62,253 bases of DNA from Arsukibacterium sp. UBA3155 (GTDB lineage: Bacteria; Pseudomonadota; Gammaproteobacteria; Enterobacterales; Alteromonadaceae): the NCBI GenBank assembly GCA_002364615.1, contig DEYP01000020.1, forward strand, positions 1 to 62,253, given 5' to 3'. The position numbers and the translations under genes are program-made. Shown in pieces: positions 56,211 to 62,253 of this stretch (positions are counted from its first letter, which is position 1; each line of letters opens with the position of its first letter). The notes beneath the pieces were generated by a model. It did not search any database and was not told where the DNA came from. It saw only the letters and a program-made list of their open reading frames with translations.

Positions 56211-57766
56211 CCTTTTCCGGTGTTACTGCTAAAACACTGTTGTTTAACGTGTTCGGCAATACCTACTCCTGCTTCTGACATCGTTAAATAGGTTTCATCA
56301 GCGCCAGCGGCGATAATATTACGGGCCTCGTCATTGTGCATGCTGTGCGAGACGATAAAGCCATTAAACCCGGATGCCCGCAACTTTTTAGCGGCAATAA
56401 CCTTAGCTTCCACGTCATTCATGCTAAGGATTACGGCCTGCACATTGCCATAGTCCAGGCCCTGCCAGAACACCTGATCTTCAGCGTCGGCATAAAAAAT
56501 ATTGATCCCATGTTGTTGATGATCAGCAACTTTAGCCGGATCAGAATCCATGGCAATGATTTTTCTGCTGGCTTTCAGGTAATTATAAGCGGCATTGCCG
56601 GTGCGTCCCATCCCCATAATAAGCACATCAGCGTCACCTAAGGACACGGGTTGCTCATCCGGATGATGAATATTGCGCTCTAACTTCAGCAACCGGTTAC
56701 ATAATCGCTCGTACAGTGGGTGTGCCAAACGGTTTAGCGGTGCTGAAATAACAAATGAAATGGCCACGGTTAACGCTAGTGGTACCATCCACTCGGGTAA
56801 CACCACACTGGCCACAATTAAGCCGAACTCACTGTAATTGGTCAGACTCAGACTGGCCAGAAAGGCACTGCGCGCCCTGAGTTTAAACAACACCAGCAAT
56901 AAGAAAAACAAGATAGCCTTCAGGGGCAGAATAAGGGTCATTACCCCGGCAAATAGCCAGGCATTGGCATCTGGCAGGCCATCAATACCAATTTGTAAGA
57001 AGAACCCGACCAGAAAGAATTCTTTTATACTCCACAGCGATTTTGATAACTCGCCTGCCCGCGGGTGTTTTGCCAGCATCGCCCCAAATACCAGCGCACC
57101 AAGTTCAGAGCTTAACCCCACCAGCTCAAAACCCTGCCCGCCTACCACCAGTGCCAGCAATAAACCAAACAGGATCAGCAGATCTTCGTGGCCACTGGCA
57201 TCAAGCAGTTTAAACAACAGTGGCCGAAGCAGAGGTAAGGCAAACACCAGCAGCGCCCAGGCCGATGGCACCGTGCCGCTGGCCAGGCTCATGACCAGTA
57301 GCGCCAGTAAGTCCTGCACTATAAGGATACCTATGGCCACCCTGCCGTGAAATGCCCGTAGTTCCCGCTTACTCTCCAGCACCTTCGCCGCCAGTACCGT
57401 GCTGGAAAACGCTAAGGCAATGGCCAGCATTAATGCCTGATACCAGCTAACCTCAAAAATAAATAACACGGCAGGCAGGGTCAGCAAAATGGATAGACCA
57501 AAATGCAAGGTGCCGCCTCCCAGCACCTCGGCTTTTGCCAGGCTGCGTACGTTTAATTTTAAACCGACGGTAAATAACAACAGCAGCACGCCCAGATGCG
57601 CCACATGATGAATAATCGACGGGCCATCCGCCGGCAGGTTCATTTCACTGGCGGTAGCGGAAATAACAAACCCCGCCAGCAGGTAACCAATCAGTGGCGG
57701 TAACCCAATTAACCGGACCAGCAGGCCCAGTGAAAACGCAAATCCTATCCAGACAGCTTCAAGCAT
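56207..57766 (-). CDS. Kef-type cation:proton antiporter with TrkA-N domain
   Basis: 519 residues. About 1-380 is a CPA2 antiporter membrane domain with a dozen helices (PPLIGYLLAGFVIS, HLGVLLLLFTVGLKLN, LALAFSSTVLAAKVLE, GIAILIVQDLLALL-like GILIVQDLLALLVM). About 395-515 is an NAD-binding TrkA-N/RCK domain (VLIMGMGRTGNAAYNYL). The architecture matches YbaL/KefB. It should exchange K+ or another cation for protons; glutathione-adduct gating as in KefB/C is not established. Third in a minus-strand group with MgtC and DUF1289. Confidence 0.88.
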   Translation of the reverse strand: MLEAVWIGFAFSLGLLVRLIGLPPLIGYLLAGFVISATASEMNLPADGPSIIHHVAHLGVLLLLFTVGLKLNVRSLAKAEVLGGGTLHFGLSILLTLPAVLFIFEVSWYQALMLAIALAFSSTVLAAKVLESKRELRAFHGRVAIGILIVQDLLALLVMSLASGTVPSAWALLVFALPLLRPLLFKLLDASGHEDLLILFGLLLALVVGGQGFELVGLSSELGALVFGAMLAKHPRAGELSKSLWSIKEFFLVGFFLQIGIDGLPDANAWLFAGVMTLILPLKAILFFLLLVLFKLRARSAFLASLSLTNYSEFGLIVASVVLPEWMVPLALTVAISFVISAPLNRLAHPLYERLCNRLLKLERNIHHPDEQPVSLGDADVLIMGMGRTGNAAYNYLKASRKIIAMDSDPAKVADHQQHGINIFYADAEDQVFWQGLDYGNVQAVILSMNDVEAKVIAAKKLRASGFNGFIVSHSMHNDEARNIIAAGADETYLTMSEAGVGIAEHVKQQCFSSNTGKG

Positions 57767-57825
57767 TGCTTAATCCTAATCTTGCCTTTATCCATACCAT
57801 CATATCTAAACCCTCAAAACCGATG

Positions 57826-58380
57826 TTAATGTGGATCATCAATATCGGTTTTCCCTGGCGGCGGAACATCGCCTTGGCGACGTTTAAACAGACCATTATT
57901 GGCCCGTTGTACCCACTCATTATAAGTGCGGTGCACCCCCCGGCGCATTGAGGAAGACGAGCTTTCCAGCACCCCCACCCCCACCAGTACTGCTACCACC
58001 AGCACTGACAGCTTTATCGCGACTAAATCGTGGCCGACACCAATACAGACACCAATAGCGGCCAATACCCAAATGGTTGCCGCTGAAGTCACGCCCAGTA
58101 CCATACCGTCACGGCTTAGCATGACGCCGGCGCCGAGAAAGCCAACGCCGGTGATTACCTGGCCGATAATTCGTGACGGATCGGTCATCTCGGAATTGAC
58201 CGACATCGATACCGCGATAAACACGTAGGTACCCATAATAATCAGAATGGAGGTACGGATCCCGGCCGGCTTACCGCGTAATTGCCGCTCCAGACCAATG
58301 ATAAAACCACAACATAGTGCAGTAAGCAGCTCTTGCCAGCCCAGCGGATCTATTGCGATGATGGTTTGCCAATCCGGCAT
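57826..58380 (-). CDS. MgtC/SapB family membrane protein
   Basis: 184 residues, four or five helices in the N-terminal 140, then a short basic tail with a proline-rich end. CGFIIGLERQLRGKPAGIRTSILIIMGTYVF and GFLGAGVMLSRDGMVLGVTSAATIWVLAAIG are the MgtC/SapB signature with the conserved acidic and charged residues. It lacks the C-terminal ACT-like domain of true MgtC (about 230 residues), so it is the short type. Magnesium-related or stress function is possible. Confidence 0.88.
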   Translation of the reverse strand: MPDWQTIIAIDPLGWQELLTALCCGFIIGLERQLRGKPAGIRTSILIIMGTYVFIAVSMSVNSEMTDPSRIIGQVITGVGFLGAGVMLSRDGMVLGVTSAATIWVLAAIGVCIGVGHDLVAIKLSVLVVAVLVGVGVLESSSSSMRRGVHRTYNEWVQRANNGLFKRRQGDVPPPGKTDIDDPH

Positions 58381-58390
58381 ATGGTTTCCT

Positions 58391-58651
58391 TTATTTTGCT
58401 CTTACGATGGCTTTTGCCGCCTGCCATTCTTGCTGGGTTATAGCCGTTGTTTCTTCATCAGCAGCCGGCTGTTGCTCTGCTTTACATTTTCTCTGAGCAA
58501 CCTTTTGTAATATAGCGTAATTTTCAGCGTCTGACCGCCTGTTCCAGTCAACAATTTCAGTGATGTGCCGATAACAGCCCACACATAGCTTTTCACTGTT
58601 TAAGCGACAACAGGCAACACAGGGTGATTCCGGCGCAGGCAACACGGACAT
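58391..58651 (-). CDS. DUF1289 small cysteine-rich protein
   Basis: 86 residues. SPCVACCRLNSEKLCVGCYRHITEIVDW is the DUF1289 motif: an N-terminal C-x2-C...C-x2-C-type arrangement followed by the E-I-x-x-W stretch. It may bind zinc. Function unknown. The C-terminal half is a charged helix. It lies 10 bases upstream of mgtC and is probably cotranscribed. Confidence 0.87.
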   Translation of the reverse strand: MSVLPAPESPCVACCRLNSEKLCVGCYRHITEIVDWNRRSDAENYAILQKVAQRKCKAEQQPAADEETTAITQQEWQAAKAIVRAK

Positions 58652-58774
58652 ATTCTATCGACTCCTTCAGCACTCTGGTCGTATTGCTTGCGACCAGCGC
58701 TTAACTTTATCAGCACTTTATGCCAATCTGGCAAAGTACATAACTATAACGAAAACCGCCACGGGAACCTACCA

Positions 58775-61700
58775 ATGACGAAACTTAAACCTTGTTTACT
58801 GGCGCTGGCTATTGCCAGTGTAACGCTGCAAGCGGACGAAAAAGCCCCTAGCTGGGATGTAAATGCGCCGCAAGGCCAGTTCGAAACCGTCGATATTAAC
58901 GTGCAGCAGGGCAGCTGGATGAATATTACGGTAAGCCCGGATGGTAAAACCCTGGCTTTTGATTTATTAGGTGATATTTACACCATGCCTATAGCCGGTG
59001 GCAAGGCCACCGCGCTGACCAACGATATTGCCTGGAATATGCAGCCGGTGTTCAGCCCGGATGGCAAAACCATTGCCTTTACCAGTGACCGCGATGGTGG
59101 CGACAATATCTGGTTAATGAATACCGACGGCAGCGAGCCGCGTGCCGTAACCAATGAAACCTTTCGCTTGCTGAACAGCCCTGCCTGGAGCCCCGACGGC
59201 CAGTTTATTGTCGCCCGTAAACACTTTACGGCCAGTCGCTCGCTGGGCGCCGGTGAAGTATGGCAGTACCATATCAGTGGTGGCAATGGGGTAATGCTGA
59301 CTGAGCGGCAAAATGATCAGAAAGATTTAGGTGAACCCGCCTTTTCCCGTGATGGTAAATATATCTATTTTTCTCAGGACGACACACCGGGCAAAACCTT
59401 CCACTACAGTAAAGATTCAGAGTCTGGCATTTATGTCATTAAACGGTTTGAGCGTGAAACCGGAAAAATTGAAGAGCTACTCGGTGGAGCGGGTGGTGCC
59501 ATTCGCCCTACGCCTTCTCCCGACGGCAAATATTTAGCCTATATTCGCCGGGTAGATTTTCAAAGCACCCTGTTTTTGTATGATTTAGCCAGTGGCGAGC
59601 ATATTAAACTATACGATGGTCTGGACCGCGACATGCAGGAAACCTGGGCCATTCACGGGGTTTACCCTACCCTGAGCTGGACGCCGGATAATAAAGCCTT
59701 GCTGTTCTGGGCCGGTGGCGACATTAAGCGGCTGAATATTGCCAGCAAACAAGTCTCGACCGTACCGTTTGAAGTGAATACCAGCAAGCAAATCCAGACC
59801 GCACTGCGGGTAAAACAGGATTTAGACAGCACCGACGTTGACGTCAAAATGCTGCGTTTTGTTAAAGTATCCCCCAATGGTAAGCAGGCGGTATTTACTG
59901 CATTGGGTCATTTATATATCACCGATTTAAACGATCCTAAACCGCGCCGGTTAACCAAGCAAACTACCGATTTCGAATTTTATCCCGAGTTTTCGCGCGA
60001 TGGTAAAGAGCTGGTATTTGTCAGCTGGAACGATCAAACACAAGGCGCGGTAAACCTGTTGAACTTGCGAAATGGCCGGGTAACCAAACTGACCAGTGAG
60101 CCGGGAAAATACATCGAGCCGACCTTGAGCCCGGATGGCAAAACCGTGGTCTACCGTAAAATCGGTGCCGGGCGCTTGCTGCCCAGACAGTGGTCACTCA
60201 ATACCGGTCTGTATAAAATCAGCAGCCGCGGCGGTGACAGTGAACTGATTGCCCGCAATGGCTATGCACCGATGTTTGGCGCAGCTAATGATAAAGTTTA
60301 CGCCATGGATTATGGCAGCGCCCCGAGCTTTATCAGTATCGATTTACAAAAACATAGTCAGAAAACCTTATATACCGCTAAATTTGGCACCGAATTTAAA
60401 CTATCGCCTGACGGTAAATATCTGGCGTTCGCCGATCGGTTTAAAATATTTGTTACCCCTTTTATTGAACGGGGTAAAGCGATTGATATCAGCGGCACCG
60501 ACAAGCAGCTACCGGTAAAACAACTGTCTGTCCGTGCCGGCGAACATATCAGCTGGAGCGGTGACAGCCAGAATCTGTACTGGAGCCTGGGGCCTGAGTT
60601 ATATCATGCCGGCATTAATGGCTTGTTTGAGTACAGTGCCAAAAGCGATGATTTTAAAGTAGAAAACGGCATTAATCTTGGCTTTAAGTTTCCGGCTGAT
60701 ATCCCACGAGGCACAGTAGCCTTTGTCGGTGGTCAGGTGCTAAGTATGAAAGGCGATGAGGTTATTGCCGATGGCGTGGTTATTGTTGAAAACAATAAAA
60801 TTAAAGCGGTAGGCAGTCGCGGTGATGTTGCCGTACCAAGCAATGCAAAAGTGTTTGATATTACCGGTAAAACCATCATGCCTGGGATATTCGATGCGCA
60901 TGCCCACGGCAGCCAGGGTAATCAGCAAATTACCCCGCAGCAAAACTGGCAAAACTACGCCGGTTTAACCTTTGGCGTTACCAGTATCCACGACCCGTCA
61001 AACGATACCCGGGAAATTTTTGCAGCCAGTGAAATGCAGCAAAGCGGCCAGATCGTCGGACCGCGTATTTTCTCTACCGGTACCATTTTATATGGTGCAG
61101 AAGGTGCAGGTTATACCTCGCATATCGACAGCCTGGAAGACGCTAAATTCCACTTAGAACGTTTGCAAAAAGTCGGGGCGTTCAGTGTTAAAAGCTATAA
61201 CCAACCACGGCGTAACCAGCGCCAGCAGGTAATTCAGGCAGCGCGTGAACTGGGTATGATGGTAGTACCGGAAGGCGGCTCGTTAATGCAGCACAATTTA
61301 ACCATGATTGTCGATGGCCACACCACCATCGAACACGCCCTGCCGGCTGCAAAAGTGTATGACGATATTAAGCAACTGTGGCAGGCCAGTGGCACCGCGT
61401 ACACCCCTACCCTAAACGTGGCCTATGGCGGTATCTGGGGCGAAAACTACTGGTACGATAAAACCGAAGTGTGGAAACACCCGCGCTTAAGCCAGTATGT
61501 GCCAATGGACGTGCTGGCGCCACGCAGTATGCGCCGCCCTACCGCGCCAGAGCATCACTACAACCACTTTGAAGTAGTAAAAACGGCCAAGCAATTACAG
61601 GATGTTGGCGTAGTCACCAATATCGGTGCGCATGGTCAGCGCGAAGGCTTAGGTGCACACTGGGAGATCTGGATGTTTGCCCAAGGCGGCATGACCCCGC

Positions 61701-61948
61701 TGGAAGCGCTGAAAACCGCTACCATTAACCCGGCTAAAACCTTTGGTATGGATCATCAGTTAGGCACTATTGAACCGGGTAAGCTGGCTGACTTAATCGT
61801 GATAGACGGTAACCCACTGGCTGATATCCGGGTAAGCGATAAAGTTATTTATACCATGGTAAACGGTCGCTTGTTCGATGCAGAAAGTATGAATGAAATT
61901 GGCCTGCGTGAACGTCAACGCCAGCCATTTGAGTTTGAACCCAAGTAA
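58775..61948 (+). CDS. Exported TolB-propeller amidohydrolase
   Basis: A 1057-residue exported protein: signal peptide (1-20, SVTLQA before DEKAP), then a beta-propeller of TolB/PD40 repeats (about 50-660; VSPDGKTLAF, FSPDGKTIAFTSDRDGGDNIWLMN, SPDGQFIVARKH and many more), then an amidohydrolase domain (about 675-1040) with GKTIMPGIFDAHAHGSQ carrying the HxH metal site and the C-terminal ATINPAKTFGMDHQLGTIEPGKLADLIVIDGNPL. Related enzymes cleave amide or dipeptide-like bonds in the periplasm. The ATG at 58775 gives the signal peptide; the frame opens at 58688 without a credible start. Confidence 0.9.
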   Translation: MTKLKPCLLALAIASVTLQADEKAPSWDVNAPQGQFETVDINVQQGSWMNITVSPDGKTLAFDLLGDIYTMPIAGGKATALTNDIAWNMQPVFSPDGKTIAFTSDRDGGDNIWLMNTDGSEPRAVTNETFRLLNSPAWSPDGQFIVARKHFTASRSLGAGEVWQYHISGGNGVMLTERQNDQKDLGEPAFSRDGKYIYFSQDDTPGKTFHYSKDSESGIYVIKRFERETGKIEELLGGAGGAIRPTPSPDGKYLAYIRRVDFQSTLFLYDLASGEHIKLYDGLDRDMQETWAIHGVYPTLSWTPDNKALLFWAGGDIKRLNIASKQVSTVPFEVNTSKQIQTALRVKQDLDSTDVDVKMLRFVKVSPNGKQAVFTALGHLYITDLNDPKPRRLTKQTTDFEFYPEFSRDGKELVFVSWNDQTQGAVNLLNLRNGRVTKLTSEPGKYIEPTLSPDGKTVVYRKIGAGRLLPRQWSLNTGLYKISSRGGDSELIARNGYAPMFGAANDKVYAMDYGSAPSFISIDLQKHSQKTLYTAKFGTEFKLSPDGKYLAFADRFKIFVTPFIERGKAIDISGTDKQLPVKQLSVRAGEHISWSGDSQNLYWSLGPELYHAGINGLFEYSAKSDDFKVENGINLGFKFPADIPRGTVAFVGGQVLSMKGDEVIADGVVIVENNKIKAVGSRGDVAVPSNAKVFDITGKTIMPGIFDAHAHGSQGNQQITPQQNWQNYAGLTFGVTSIHDPSNDTREIFAASEMQQSGQIVGPRIFSTGTILYGAEGAGYTSHIDSLEDAKFHLERLQKVGAFSVKSYNQPRRNQRQQVIQAARELGMMVVPEGGSLMQHNLTMIVDGHTTIEHALPAAKVYDDIKQLWQASGTAYTPTLNVAYGGIWGENYWYDKTEVWKHPRLSQYVPMDVLAPRSMRRPTAPEHHYNHFEVVKTAKQLQDVGVVTNIGAHGQREGLGAHWEIWMFAQGGMTPLEALKTATINPAKTFGMDHQLGTIEPGKLADLIVIDGNPLADIRVSDKVIYTMVNGRLFDAESMNEIGLRERQRQPFEFEPK

Positions 61949-61984
61949 CCGCTTTACATTAAACACTTTACACCAACCTCTAAT

Positions 61985-62012
61985 AAAAGCCCCTGCCAAC
62001 GCAGGGGCTTTT
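61985..62012 (+). terminator. Terminator of the amidohydrolase gene
   Basis: Twelve-base perfect stem AAAAGCCCCTGC / GCAGGGGCTTTT with loop CAAC. The T tract forms part of the stem, followed by TCC and TTT. Confidence 0.88.
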
Positions 62013-62253
62013 CCTTTACCCCTTTCAACCTGTTTAAGCCAACCGCAACTACTATTGAGTTTTCTATTTGCAACTCGCGGGCTTTCATCTCGTATTTTAC
62101 TGACGCTAAATTGTATACAACAAAAAAACGCTTGATTTACATTCAGGTACAAGAATAGACTCAGCCAACTAAAAAAACTCAGAGGAAGTTCCGTCTGCAA
62201 CTTGCCGGGGCAGAGCCTTTGAATAAGCTGTTATAAGCCATGGAGGCTTCAGT
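62013..62253. other. Unassigned end of window
   Basis: No gene is recognised in the last 240 bases. A perfect palindrome TTGTATACAA is at 62111-62120, of the kind bound by GntR-type regulators, and TTGATT at 62132 with ATAGAC 17 bases later is a weak promoter candidate. The last bases include ATGGAGG running off the edge; whether this starts a gene or belongs to a structured RNA cannot be judged. Confidence 0.4.

Noticed and set aside
61793-62200. 135-residue minus-strand frame at the end of the window
   Set aside because: It lies largely antisense to the amidohydrolase end and crosses a strong terminator; no similarity to any family.

Overview
The window is chromosomal DNA of a gammaproteobacterium. 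Gene content and order point to the Alteromonadales, close to the Rheinheimera / Alishewanella / Arsukibacterium type, but the genus cannot be fixed by reading alone. Evidence: many blocks keep the gammaproteobacterial order (yejK|yejL-yejM, pheS-pheT-ihfA, dapA-bamC-purC divergent from gcvR-bcp, perM|bepA-yfgD, ydbH-ynbE-ydbL, yffB-dapE), mixed with families common in marine Alteromonadales (DUF2066 with hda, DUF2069 with wrbA, DUF3667, DUF3718, DUF5924/DUF2914). I see no insertion sequence, prophage, CRISPR array, integron or toxin-antitoxin pair. The novelty lies in RNA elements and in gene partnerships.

Layout. 1-5 kb: the 3' end of a tRNA-Tyr, a receiver-TPR protein, deoC, a probable GcvB-family small RNA, a zinc peptidase, xthA and yfbV. 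5.4-13.1 kb: yffB-dapE-M15 peptidase-small membrane protein, yejK/yejL/yejM, an S1-domain CvfB-like protein and a membrane DUF2914 protein. 13.2-19.7 kb: a CsbD protein, then a six-gene minus-strand operon (TudS/YbgA fusion, photolyase, NTF2-like, FAD oxidoreductase, DUF1365, Cfa-like methyltransferase) of the light/singlet-oxygen-linked membrane-lipid type. 20-28.5 kb: pheST-ihfA, DUF2066-hda, dapA-bamC-purC. 28.7-37.3 kb: gcvR-bcp, a PQQ sugar dehydrogenase followed directly by a PqqU/YncD-like TonB receptor, perM, bepA-yfgD-wrbA-DUF2069. 37.3-45 kb: a solute-binding protein, a LON-domain protein, queE|queC, lysC behind a lysine riboswitch, secreted proteins and an M28 peptidase. 45-51.4 kb: ydbH-ynbE-ydbL (intermembrane lipid transport), then a short CstA transporter, a small protein ending in Cys-Cys and an ArsA/Get3-type ATPase with overlapping reading frames. 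51.5-62 kb: DUF3667, DUF1840, glpK, pcp, a c-di-GMP-I riboswitch ahead of a secreted DUF3718 protein, a Kef-type antiporter, MgtC, DUF1289, and a large TolB-propeller amidohydrolase.

Themes. Lysine/diaminopimelate synthesis appears three times (dapE, dapA, riboswitch-controlled lysC). Envelope upkeep is heavily represented (BamC, BepA, YdbH/YnbE/YdbL, YejM, Cfa, M15 peptidase). The points most worth pursuing are the CstA / Cys-Cys protein / ArsA-ATPase operon, the paired PQQ importer and PQQ enzyme, the GcvB-like RNA beside deoC, and the c-di-GMP riboswitch controlling a secreted DUF3718 protein.
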